Source: Rhizoctonia solani (Eukaryota > Basidiomycota > Agaricomycetes > Cantharellales > Ceratobasidiaceae). From it: DNA of 64,000 nucleotides. The notes below the pieces were generated by a model. The model was given only the letters and a program-made list of their open reading frames with translations, ran no database searches and was not told where the DNA came from. A program made the position numbers and the translations under genes. The stretch is taken from positions 868,001 through 932,000 of the forward strand of contig NC_057384.1 in the NCBI RefSeq assembly GCF_016906535.1, in the 5' to 3' direction. Below, one piece after another: positions 33,758 through 45,317 of this stretch. How positions within the stretch are numbered: the first letter of the stretch is position 1; every line of letters begins with the position of its first letter.

Positions 33758-35595
33758 GGGTACCTGCTGCCACGCGCAAGGACCCCAAGGACTCTGGGCT
33801 TATCAAAATTTGTAATATATCAAATAGTAACAATAGAATCTCCCCTCTGTTTACAATTTCCATTAAGCCAGAGAAACAAGCAGAACCATTAGAAGTCCTG
33901 ATAGATTCAGGTGCCACATCCTCATTCCTTCATCCCTGCACTGTGGAGTTACTCTGCCTCCCACTCATTGATCTCCCTAAACCATGCACTGTCACTATGC
34001 TTGATGGGTCAAGCCCCCAGGCTGGCAAAATCTGGAAGAAGGCATCACTGTCCTTCACCTATGATGGCAAAAAGATGACGGAAACATTCCTCATCTGTAA
34101 CACCAGAAATCACTCAGCTATCCTAGGTTTGAAATGGTTAGACGCCCACAACCCAGAAATTGATTGGAACTCCTGTACCCTAACCTTCCCTCACATGCCA
34201 CTGGAACAAGTAGCCATTGCCAAAGAAGAGGAAGCCAACAAAAACCCCCTTGAAGGAGTACCCTCCAAGTACCATTGATATGCCAAGGTATTCAGAGAGG
34301 AAGAACTCAACAAGCTTCCACCACACTGGCATTACAATATTGGGATAGAGCTTATGGAAGAAGGACCTCTTTATTTGCCCCTATACAGCATGACCAACAC
34401 TGAATCCGCCACACTCAAGCATTGGCTCAGGGACAAACTCAAAGCAGGAAAAATCCACCCAAGCAAGTCTTCTATCAGCTCTCCTGTAATGTTTGTACCT
34501 AAGAAGGATGGTTCCCGTTGCTTGGTTGTAGACTACTGTTGCCTAAACAACCAGACAAAGAAAAATGTCTACCCCTTACCTTGTCCAGATGACCTCATGG
34601 CCCAGCTCTGTGGCACCAAGATCTTCACCAAGTTAGACCTAAGATGGGGATACAATAACGTCCATGTTAAGGAAGGCAATGAATGGAAAACGGCATTCTG
34701 CACCAAGTATGGCCTCTACAAATCCCTGGTTATGACTTTTGGTTTAACAAATGCCCCTGCCGCCTTTCAACACTTCATGAACAAGTTGTTTAAAGATCTA
34801 TTGGATGTATGCATCATCATTTACCTTGATGATATCCTAATCTACTCAAAGGATGATGCATCCCACACACAACATGTACACAAAGTCCTGAAACGGCTAA
34901 TGGAGAATCAACTGTTCTGTAAGGCCTCTAAATGCACCTTCCATGTCACATTGGTGGAATATTTGGGAATCATTGTCTTGGATAAAGGGTTCAGTCTGGA
35001 TAAACTCAAAATCCAGGCAGTACAGGAATGGCCAAGGCCCACTAAGGTAAAGGAGGTTCAATCACTCCTAGGGTTTGCCAACTTCTTGCACTGTTTTGTT
35101 GCCAATTTCAGCCACATGGCCAGGCCACTACATAACCTGGTCAAGAAGGATACACTTTGGAAATGGGACTCTAGAGAACAAGAGGCCTTCCAGGGACTGA
35201 AAGATGCCATCACAAACGCCCTGGTCCTCTGTCATGCCGACCCATCAAAGCCTTATTTCCTGGAAACAGATGCATCTAGCGCAGCCCTTGGGTCCATCCT
35301 TAGCCAACAACAGGAGGATGGACACTTACATCCCCTGGGTTTCCTATCAGAGTCATTCAAGGGAGCCAAACAGAATTACAACACCCATGACAAGGAACTC
35401 CTGGCCATCATTAGATTGTTTGAGTATTGGCAAATATTCCTAGAAGGAACTCTGCATCCCATTACCATATTCACCAACCATTGCAACCTGGAGTACTGGA
35501 AGGAATCCCAAATGTTCAACTGTTGCCATGCTAGATGGCATCTGTTATTAGCTGGATATAATTTCCAAATTGTGTACAGGCCCAGCAAGCAGTCA
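33758..35595 (+). pseudogene. Family A pol (copy A4), protease, RT and RNase H
   Basis: Protease VLIDSGATSSFLHP (about 33895), then HSAILGLKWL. A TGA at 34276-34278 interrupts. RT YLDDILIYS retains the active-site Asp pair, but many Arg codons of the intact copy read Cys, His or Gln (for example CLVVDYCCLNN). RNase H FLETDASSAALGS, THDKELLAI. Cut by an inverted C/D solo LTR at 35596. Confidence 0.9.
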
Positions 35596-36049
35596 TGTCA
35601 TAACCCATATCTAGAGGGGTTATTACCATATATATCCACTGTCAAAGATATATATAGTATATATGATGCACAGTGATATATTAAAAATATAAGTTGCTGG
35701 GGGACGTTGCACTCCCCCTGCCCCCCTAGCTGCGGGCCAATGTTAATGCCTGTGGGCAAGGTCTGAATATTATATTATTATAGAAGAGATTATGTCATCC
35801 CCCCCACCTCAAATCTGTAGTAGTTTAGTATAGTATTTGATAAAGGACTGGAGGGGGGGAGGTCATGTGACCTGGACTTAGAGAATATCACTAAGTCCAG
35901 CCATGTCAACCATAAGTCTCTTATATGTGGGAACCTGGGGGTTCTGAGTGCATAAGTGCGAGTATATGCGTGTTTCCGGTGGCCGTAGTGTGTACCATGA
36001 GTGCCCTGGTATGTGAATAGAGGGCACAATAGGGGTGTGGCTCATGACA
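35596..36049 (-). mobile_element. Family C/D solo LTR, inverted
   Basis: 454 bp with AGTCA duplicated at 35591-35595 and 36050-36054. On the plus strand it reads TGTCATAACCC...GCTCATGACA, so the LTR is in minus orientation. Confidence 0.92.
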
Positions 36050-37511
36050 AGTCAGGGAAACCCAATGCACTTTCCCAACAATCAGACCACACCAACATTC
36101 CACCAGAACCCCAGTCCATGCTACCAGACCCTGTATTTGCCAACATTGCCCTAGTCACACCAGAAAAAGAGCTGCAGCACCAGATTGAGTTATCTCTGGA
36201 CCAAGACAAGTCCCTGGAGGAGATCCTACAATTCCTCCAGAATGAATCCAAAGCACCCCCATCCATAAAGCACGCATTCAAAGACTATGAGATGGAAGCA
36301 GGGTTACTGTTCTACCAAGGAAGGATTGTGGTTCCAGATGTCAGGACCTTACAAACAGACCTACTGCGCATTTACCATGACAGCCCTTTGGCAGGACATC
36401 CTGGAAGGCAACAGACCCTGGAATTAATATCACATGTCTACTACTGGCCAGGCATCCACGCTGACACATATTGGCATGTGGACTCTTGCAAACCTTGCCA
36501 ATGGATCCAGAGGCCAAAGTACTCTTTGATACCTCCTCAACCCCTTGAACTTCCCACCAGGCCCTGGCAACACATATCTTATGACATGATTGTAGACTTG
36601 CCTAAAGACAGTAACAACAACTCCATTCTAGTCATTGTGGACAGCTTTACCAAGTACGTCATCTTGGTGGAATGTTCCAAGAAGCTCAAAGCACCGGCAC
36701 TGGCAGACTTATTCCTACAGCACGTGTGGAAATGCTATGGCATGCCTGAGAAAACAGTCTCAGATTGTGGAAGGGTCTTCAACAACAAATTCCTTAAGGC
36801 ATTGTACCAGCGCCTAGGAATAGATCCCCACTTCTCTTTGGCTTACCACCCTCAAAGCAATGGCCAGACAGAACAAGTAAACCCCACAGTCAAACATTTC
36901 TTACAGGCTTACTTGGGAATTAATCAGAAGGACTAGGTCAAATGGTTACCTATGGCAGAATTTGCCTATAATAACGCAGTACATAGCAGCACTGGCAGAT
37001 CCCTGTTCAAGGCACTATATGGATGGGAACCTTCCCTCACCCCAAGTAACATTCCAACAGATGTCCCAGAAGCAGATGATATGGCCACACAAATGGAAGT
37101 GCAATGGCAAGAGATCAAGGCTGCACTCCGGCAATCCAAGACACGCATGGTAGCCAGGGAATCAGGAGAACCACTGGAATTCAAAATCAGAGAAGAGGCC
37201 TGGCTAGATGCCAAAAATGTGAAACTAAAGACCCTGAGTCCAAAGTTAACCAAGCTATGCCTAGGCCCCTTCAAAATAATTGAGAAAATCTCTGATTGAG
37301 TGTACCATCTAGAACTCCCGCCATTCATGAAAATCCACAACATCTTCTATGTGGGACTACTGTCTAAAGTCAAGAGGGACAAGAAACACGCCTTTGAAAA
37401 CCACCCACCACCAGTTACTGTGGACGGAGAAGAGGAATATGAGGTCAAAGGTATAACAGATGCTGAGGAGAGAAACGGGAAATGGTTCTTCCAGGTCAAA
37501 TGGAAGGGTTA
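36050..37511 (+). pseudogene. Family A pol (copy A4), integrase and chromodomain start
   Basis: Resumes after the solo LTR. Integrase zinc site (YHDSPLAGHPGRQ, CKPCQ), core (VIVDSFTKY, VSDCGRVF, YHPQSNGQTEQVN). TAG at about 36934 replaces a Trp codon and TGA at 37297-37299 lies where the intact copy has CGA. The chromodomain starts (EEEYEVKGI, WFFQVKWKGY) and is cut at 37511 by the LTR of the inverted A element, so no 3' LTR of this copy is present. Confidence 0.9.
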
Positions 37512-38084
37512 TGTCCTAGACGTCTGTAAGGACGTTGAGGGCGCGGGTGCTTGTGGCCGTGTGAGAATACAGGTGGTGCCGCTTAAGGCAACAAGGGCTA
37601 CCCTACAACGTCTAACTACTAAACTACAATGACCAAGGCCGTAAGGGCAATGGCTAGCTACGTATGTAAGGTGGTGTCAACGCTTAAGGCGTGTATGTAA
37701 TGCTAAGTAATCTGGCTGTAAGGCCTCATACAAGTGGGGATGTGACAAGAGGTAATTGACCTGGGTGTTACCATGGTTGGTTGGCCTCCTTATATATTAC
37801 AGAGCTACCTAATTACAAATACAACTATATGCAATACCGTATCAAATAAGAACCCCAATCCGCAGTTGGCCTTACTCATGTATACGTGTCACTGACGTGT
37901 CATAGTGATGTCATCAGGTGGAGGTGGCTACGTATGCTGAGGTAAGCGTGGATGGGGACGTGGCTTGGCGCTTAGCGTATGATATAAGCGCCGAAGTCAC
38001 GTGATCGAAAATGTTGTCTGTTTGCCTTCGTTTAAATTCGAGAAAATGGGAATAAATTCCCTGGTATTGGCTATGTCTACGACA

Positions 38085-39470
38085 CTGCCCCCCCTCTAAG
38101 GGCCTTGGCAGCGCCGAGGGCCTTCTTTTTCATGTCTTTTTCGTATTTTTGTAAGATTTTTTTGGCATTTTTTAAGTTTTCTTGGGGTTCCCACGTGTTT
38201 TCCTTGGATCCGTACCCCTTCCATTTGACTCAGAAAAACCACTTTCCATTCCTTTCTTCAGCATTGGTGATCCCTTCCACCTTGTATTCTTCTTCTCTGT
38301 CCACAGTGACTGGTGGAGGGCAATTCTCAAAGGCGCGCTTCTCATCCCTTTTGACCTTAGATAGGAGTCCTACATAGAACACGTTGTGGATCTGCATTGT
38401 TGGGGGGAGTTCTAGGCGGTAAGCCCGGTCGGAGATTTTCTCAATAACCTTGAATGGCCCCAGGCGTTGTTCCGTTAGCTTGGGGCTCAAGGTTTTGAGG
38501 TTGACATTCTTGGCGTCTAGCCAAGCCTCTTCTCCAATCTCAAACTCTGTTGGGCTTCCACTTTCCCCGGCCATCATTTGTTGTTTAGATTGCCAGAGTG
38601 CCAACTCCACTTCCTTCCACTGAGCCTCCATTGTCTGGGCCAGATTGTCTGCTTCTGGCACGTCTGTTGGTACGTTCAAAGGGGTTAAGGTAGGCTCCCA
38701 TCCATACAAGGCCTTGAAAGGGGTCTTGCCCATGCTGCTATGTACGGCATTGTTGTACGCAAACTCTGCCATTGGGAGCCATCTGGTCCAGTCCCTTTGG
38801 TTTACCCCTGAGTAAGCCCTGAGGAAGTGTTTGATGGAGGGATTGACGCGTTCCATTTGTCCGTTGCTCTGGGGGTGATAGGCGGAAGAGAAGTGTGGGT
38901 CAATGCCAAGGCGTTTATACAGGGCCCTTAAGAACTTGTTGTTGAAGACTCTTCCTCTGTTGGATATGGTTTTTTCCGGCATGCCATGGCGCTTCCATAC
39001 GTTTTCCAGGAATAGTTCTGCTAACTTGGGTGCCTTGAGTTTTTTGGAGCATTTTACAAATATCCTGTACTTTGTGAAGCTGTTGACAATTACCAGGATT
39101 GAGTTGTTGCTTCCATCCTTTGGTAGATCTACTATCATGTTGTAAGACACATGCTGCCAGGGTCTAACAGGGACTTCAAGAGGCTGAGGGGGAATAGACG
39201 CATATTTAGGTTTCCTGATCCATTGGCATATTTTGCAGGAATCCACATGCCAGTACGTATCAGCGCGGATGCCGGGCCAGTAGTAGTTCCTTGATACTAG
39301 CTCTAGAGCGTGCTGTCTTCCCGGATGTCCTGCCAAGGGGCTGTTGTGAAATATACGTAGTAGATCCATCCTTAATGTTCCAACGTCAGGGACCACAATC
39401 TTTCCTTGGTAGAAGAGTAGGCCAGCCTCCATTTCATAATCCTTAAACGCGCGTTTGATGGAAGGAGGCG
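38085..39470 (-). pseudogene. A5 pol, integrase and chromodomain
   Basis: Integrase zinc site (FHNSPLAGHPGRQ, CKICQ), core Asp in VIVNSFTKY changed to Asn (first catalytic Asp lost), second in TISNRGRVF changed to Asn, Glu in GQMERVN. GPF (QRLGPFKVIEKIS) and a chromodomain interrupted by TGA at 38230-38232, where the intact copy has CGA. Cut at 39470 by the young A element, whose 5-bp duplication is AGGCG. Confidence 0.9.
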
Positions 39471-40038
39471 TGTCGTAGACACAATCGATACCAGGGAATT
39501 TATTCCCATTTTCTCGAATTTAAACGAAGATGAACGGACTAGATTTTCAATCACGTGACTTCGGCGCTTATATCATACGCTAAGCGCCGAGCCACGTCCC
39601 CTTCCGCGCTTAATCAGCATACGTAGCCACCTCCACCTATGACGTCATCATGACACGTCAGTGACACGTATGCATGAGTAAGGCCAACTGCGGAGCGGGG
39701 TTCTTATTTGATACAGTATTTGATTTAGTACATTTGTAATTAGCTAGCTTGTGGAATATATAAGGAGGCACACCGACCATGGTAACACCCAGGTCGATTA
39801 CCTCTTGTCGCACTCCAAACATTGTACGAGGCCTTACAGCCAGCAATTACTAGTTACACGCCTTAAGCGTCGCCCTCACTGTACTTACGTAGCTCGCCGC
39901 CGCCTTACAGCGCGTGGTCATTGTAGTTTAGTAGTTAGACGTTGTAGGGTAGAAGCTCGCCGCCTTAAGCGGTACACTGTATTAGTCACACGGCCACAAG
40001 CGCCCGCGCCCTCGACGTCCTTACAGACGTCTAGGACA
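39471..40038 (+). repeat. Family A 5' LTR
   Basis: 568 bp, TGTCGTAGACAC...TAGGACA. U3 has CACGTGACTTCGGCGCTTA and an inverted GGCGCTTA/TAAGCGCC pair. U5 is rich in short hairpins with CTTACA or CTTAA loops. Confidence 0.95.
39757..39803 (+). promoter_or_regulatory. LTR promoter and predicted RNA 5' end
   Basis: TATATAAG at 39757-39764. AGGTCGATTACCT at 39791-39803 starts 34 nt from the TATA box, where transcription should begin, and is the exact complement of the PBS. Confidence 0.7.
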
Positions 40039-40040
40039 CT

Positions 40041-40053
40041 AGGTAATCGACCT
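40041..40053 (+). promoter_or_regulatory. Family A self-priming PBS
   Basis: AGGTAATCGACCT, 2 nt after the LTR end, 13 of 13 complementary to 39791-39803. No tRNA-type PBS starting TGG is present. Confidence 0.8.
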
Positions 40054-40525
40054 TAAGTCGGTTGCAAACCGTGCCTACCAGCACACCCACTCAGCTCAAC
40101 AACGAGAAGGCCCCTAGTACTAGCACGAGGGAAATCAGGTGATCGGGATTGCCTTTCGCTGTCAATAATCAAACCAGCGTCGTCCCCACCTAGTACCGAA
40201 TTGCTACAAGGCTAACGGGTTCTAATCGTCCGCATACCATCGGTCACCGCACCCTTCGTTAGCGACCCTAGACAGCCAATCCACCCGCTTGCAGAAGCAC
40301 TGCCCCGCATCACGCCCGTCCACGGCAGCTGATCAGGGTAAGAACTGTCCAACGCTAGGCCGGTTGAGGCAAGGGTTTAGCGTATACATACGATAAAGCG
40401 CTCATAAGTCCTGATATAGGCACCCACTAGTTCCCCACACACTTCCCACCATTACCTCCCGCACTCCCCCTCGTTCTTCTTCCCGGGCATCTACCCACGC
40501 TGGCCGGTCATATCCAACACATCCC

Positions 40526-41883
40526 ATGGCAACCCGCTCCCGGCCACCCTCTCGAGCCCGCTCCCCTATTGATCAGGGAGAGTTGGGACCCTTCCTTCCG
40601 CCAGCCTCCCCTGAGCTCGGCAAAGTATCACTCAAACGGGTCATCCGCCTCCTTTGGGGGCTCCAATCCCAAGTTGACCGCATCGAGCGGACCCTCTCGG
40701 AACAAGCTGAAGTTAGTCGAGAGGTTCGAACCAACGTTGAGAACATCTCGCAAACCGTTGATACTGTCAAGGATGGGCTTGCCCAGCTCCAACAATCCCG
40801 GGGTCCCCACACCCCAGAAGAACGAAAACCTCCCGCGGTCGAGGAAACTCCCAGGGCCGCGCCCAAAGCCGAGCCTATTGGCAAGGCTCAACCCTTCCTC
40901 GGGGCCCCAGCCCCCATCATCTCCACAGGGGCCCCCAGGCGCGACCCCCTATCATTATTCAACCCCTATCCCTCATTGTCCTTCCCTTCGGGACCGGCTC
41001 CAACAGCCCCCAAGGACCTCCACCAGCGCCTATCGTCACCTTGGCGCAACCTCCAGCCCCCTCCACTGTAAAGGTGGACCACCCAGACGCCTTCAAAGGC
41101 AAAATTGGCTCGGAGGCCAAACAATGGCTAACACGCATGTTAGCCTGGGTACGCCTCAACCAAAGGCAATTCCCCTTGGACCTGGAGGTCCTTAGCTTCC
41201 TCCTCATGAACATGGAAGACGCAGCCGGGGCCTGGGCCCATCCCCACCTGGACCAACTAGGGTCCCATCGCGCGCTCATCCAAACCGTGGATGAGTTCAA
41301 AGTCGAATTCCTGGCCGCCTTTGGCAACCCAGATGCAACCAGAGCAGCGGAGCGGAAAATCACTTCCCTCACCCAAACCAGCACATGTGCTGAATATATC
41401 ACTAAGTTCCGCACGCTGCAAATGGAACTCGACTGGAACGACGCCGCACTTCGCGGCCAATTCGCGCGAGGACTTCACTGGGAGGTCCGCCAACAAATTG
41501 CCACGAGGGAGAGGCAACCCCGTACCTTGAGGGAGCTGCAAGACGCTGCCCTCATTATTGACAACGCCCTCCGCGAGGAGAGAGCCAGCCACCCGCAGCA
41601 GGGTAATAAGTCTGGCAAATCTTCTACCACCCCCAACCGGGGGGCGAGTACTGGCCAACAGGCCACCAAAACCGGTCCCCTCTCCTCCGACCCCAACTAT
41701 GTCTCGGAGGAAGAACGCAACCGCCGCTGCGTAGAAGGTCTCTGTGTCAAATGCGGTAAACCAGGGCATAAATTTGCCAAATGCAGGACCGGATGGAAGG
41801 CCACCCCCAAGGAGGATAAGGGGAAGGCCAAGGAAACCGCCAAAATTGGCAAAGAATCTGGACCCAAATCGGGAAAAGATTAA
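40526..41883 (+). pseudogene. Family A Gag, one frameshift
   Basis: MATRSRPPSRARSPI starts a basic N-terminus, then a helical segment (VIRLLWGLQSQVDRIERTLSEQ), a Pro-rich linker, capsid-like domain (VDHPDAFKGKIGSEAKQWLTRM, FARGLHWEVRQQIA) and CCHC knuckle CVKCGKPGHKFAKC near 41741-41783. Two extra bases near 41003-41010, compared with both other A copies, put the first 160 residues out of frame with the rest; the downstream frame is 41041-41883. Structural particle protein. Either a real defect or an assembly error in a C-rich run. Confidence 0.9.
41871..41877 (+). promoter_or_regulatory. -1 frameshift heptamer, family A
   Basis: G GGA AAA in gag phase (XXXYYYZ), two codons before the gag TAA (41881-41883). 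After a -1 slip the frame is open into protease. GGGAAAA is kept in copies A4 (33745-33751) and A5 (47932-47926). Confidence 0.65.
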
Positions 41884-44800
41884 GGGTACCTGCTGCCGCG
41901 CGCAAGGACCCCAAGGACTCTGGTTTTGTCTCGGAAATATGTAACATATCGAATAGCCACAATAGAATCTCTCCTCTTTTTACTATTTCCATCAAACCAG
42001 AGAAGCAAGCGGAACACTTAGAAGTCCTGATAGACTCAGGCGCTACCTCATCCTTCCTACACCCCCGTACAGCGGAACTACTCCGCCTCCCACTAATAGA
42101 CCTCCCACAACCACGCACTGTTACTATGCTCGATGGGTCGAGCCCCCAGGCTGGAAAGATTTGGAAAAAGGCCCACCTAACCTTCCTATTTGATGGCAAA
42201 CGCATGACGGAAACCTTCCTGATTTGCAATACCGGATCACACGCTGCCATCTTAGGAATTAAATGGTTAGAGAACCACAACCCCGAAATCGATTGGAACA
42301 CGCGCACCCTCTCATTCCCTCACACGCCCCCGGAACACGTAGCCATTGCCAAAGAGGAAGAAGCGGACAAGAATCCTCTTGAAGGAGTACCCCCCGAGTA
42401 CCATCAATATGCCAAGGTATTTGGGGAAGAAGAATTCAATAAGCTTCCTCCCCACCGGCACTATGACATTGGGATTGAACTTACCAAAGAAGGCCCCCTC
42501 AATTCGCCCCTTTATAGTATGACAGACGCCGAGTCCGCCACACTCAAGGACTGGCTCAGGGACGAGTTGAAAGCCGGGAAAATCCGCCCAAGCAAATCTT
42601 CTATCAGTTCCCCTGTGATGTTTGTTCCCAAGAAGGATGGTTCCCGTCGCTTGGTTGTCGACTATCGTCGCCTTAACAACAGGACAAAGAAAAATGTGTA
42701 CCCGTTACCCCGTCCAGATGACCTCATGGCCCAGCTCCGTGGTGCCAAGGTCTTCACTAAGCTAGATCTAAGATGGGGTTACAACAATGTCCGTGTCAAG
42801 GAGGGTGACGAATGGAAAACTGCCTTCCGCACCAAGTATGGATTGTATGAATCCCTAGTCATGACGTTTGGTCTAACCAATGCCCCCGCCGCCTTTCAAC
42901 ATTTCATGAACGAACTGTTCAAAGACTTGCTTGATGTATGCGTCATCATTTACCTTGATGACATCCTAATCTACTCCAAGGATGACGCGTCACACACTCA
43001 GCACGTTCATGAGGTCCTACGCCGGTTAATGGAAAACCAGTTGTTCTGCAAGGCTTCCAAACGTACCTTCCACGTTACCTCGGTGGAGTACCTAGGGATC
43101 ATTGTATTGGATAAGGGATTTAGCCTGGATAAGCTCAAAATCCAGGCAGTCCAGGAATGGCCAACGCCAACCAAAGTCAAGGAAGTCCAATCTTTCCTAG
43201 GGTTTGCTAATTTCTTGCGCCGATTTGTTGCCAACTTTAGTCACACGGCTAGACCCTTACATAACCTGGTCAAAAAGGATACGCCTTGGAAATGGGATAC
43301 AAAGGAACAGGAAGCATTCCAAGGACTAAAAGATGCCATCACCAACGCCCCCGTGTTATGCCACGCAGACCCTACCAAGCCTTACTTCCTCGAAACAGAC
43401 GCGTCTGGTGCTGCCCTGGGTTCTATACTTAGCCAACGCCAAGAAGATGGGCGCCTCCATCCGCTCGGTTTCCTATCCGAATCCTTCAAGGGAGCTGAGC
43501 AGAACTATGACACACACAATAAGGAGCTCCTGGCAATTATCCGTTCCTTTGAGTATTGGCGTATATTCCTGGAAGGCACTGCACACCCCATTACTGTCTT
43601 TACGGATCACCGCAACTTGGAATACTGGAAAGAGTCCCGGACATTCAACCGGCGTCACGCACGTTGGCATTTACTTCTTGCCGGGTACAATTTCCAAATA
43701 GTCTATTGTCCAGGGAAACAATCCGGGAAGCCGGACGCCCTTTCACGCCGCTCAGACCATGCCGATATACCTCCTGCCAACCAGACCATGCTCCCCAACC
43801 CTGTCTTTGCCAACGTAGCGCTAGTCACACCTGAGAAGGAACTCCAGCGCCAAATTGAGGCCAGCCTAGACCAAGACGAATCCCTGGAAGAAATATTGCA
43901 ATTCCTCCAGAACAAGTCCAGGGCACCCCCATCCATCAAACGAGCATTCAAGGATTACGAGATGGAGGCCGGGCTACTCTTTTACCAAGGACGAATCGTG
44001 GTCCCTGATGTCGGAACCCTGAGAACAGACCTACTACGCATATTCCACGATAGCCCACTAGCTGGCCACCCAGGCAGACAACGGACATTAGAATTAGTGT
44101 CCAGGAACTATTACTGGCCCGGTATCCGTGCTGACACCTATTGGCATGTTGATTCATGTGAAACCTGCCAACGGATCCGGAAACCCAAGTACGCCTCCAT
44201 CCCGCCGCAGCCGCTTGAACTCCCCGTTAGGCCCTGGCAACACGTGTCTTACGACATGATAGTAGACCTGCCCAAGGACGGGACCAATGACTCTATCTTG
44301 GTCATAGTCGACAGCTTCACAAAGTATGGGATTTTTGTCAAATGTTCCAAGAAGCTGAAGGCACCCGAACTAGCGGACTTATTCTTGGAACACGTATGGA
44401 AACGGCACGGTATGCCGGAAAAGACAGTCTCAGATAGGGGAAGGGTATTCAATAACAAGTTCCTTAAGGCACTGTACAAACGCCTAGGCATTGACCCGCA
44501 CTTCTTGTCGGCTTATCATCCACAAAGCGACGGTCAAACCGAGCGGGTCAACCCCTCCATCGAACATTTCCTAAGGGCCTACTCGGGAGTTAACCAAAGG
44601 GACTGGACCAAATGGCTCCCTATGGCGGAATTTGCATACAATAATGCCGTACACAGCAGCACAGGCAAAACCCCCTTCAAGGCCCTTTATGGTTGGGAAC
44701 CTACCTTAACCCCATCAAACGTGCCAACCGATGTCCCTGAAGCAGACGATCTTGCCCAAACTATGGAAGCTCAGTGGAAAGAAGTGGAATCAGCACTCCG

Positions 44801-45317
44801 GCAATCCAAACAACGTATGACAGCCGGAGAGGAGGGAAGCCCAGCGGAATTTGAAATTGGAGAAGAAGCTTGGCTAGACGCCAAGAATGTCAACCTCAAA
44901 ACACTGAGTCCCAAACTAACGGAGCAACGCTTGGGACCCTTCAAAGTAATTGAGAAAATCTCCGACCGAGCTTACCGCCTGGAACTTCCCCCAACTATGC
45001 GAATCCACAACGTCTTCTATGTAGGACTTCTGTCTAAAGTCAAAAGGGACAGTAAACGTACCTTTGAAAATTGTCCCCCACCTGTCACCGTGGACGGAGA
45101 AGAAGAATACGAGGTAGAAGGGATCACCGATGCTGAAGAAAGGAATGGAAAATGGTTCTTCCGAGTCAAATGGAAGGGATACGGGTCCGAGGAAAACACA
45201 TGGGAGCCCCGAGAAAACTTAAAAAATGCCGAAAAAATTTTAGAAAAATACGAAAAAGAGATGAAAAAGAAGGCCCTCGGCGCTGCCAAGGCCCTTAGAG
45301 GGGGGGCAGTGTCGTAG
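41878..45317 (+). CDS. Family A Pol polyprotein: protease, RT, RNase H, integrase, chromodomain
   Basis: Intact open frame of about 1146 codons if entered from gag by -1 shift; the first Met (42126) lies after the protease motif, so it is unlikely to be the real start. Protease LIDSGATSSFLHP (about 42026). RT: RRLVVDYRRLNN, KLDLRWGYNNVRV, active site YLDDILIYS (42951-42977) with both Asp. RNase H: FLETDASGAALGS, THNKELLAI, FTDHRNLEYW. Integrase: HHCC (FHDSPLAGH, CETCQ), DDE residues in VIVDSFTKYG, VSDRGRVF and GQTERVN. GPY/F-type motif (RLGPFKVIEKIS) and a C-terminal chromodomain ([28 protein letters not shown], about 45103-45266), expected to guide integration to heterochromatin. No catalytic residue appears lost. 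Confidence 0.95.
45294..45309 (+). promoter_or_regulatory. Polypurine tract, family A
   Basis: TTAGAGGGGGGGCAG lies immediately before the 3' LTR and overlaps the end of pol. Confidence 0.8.
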
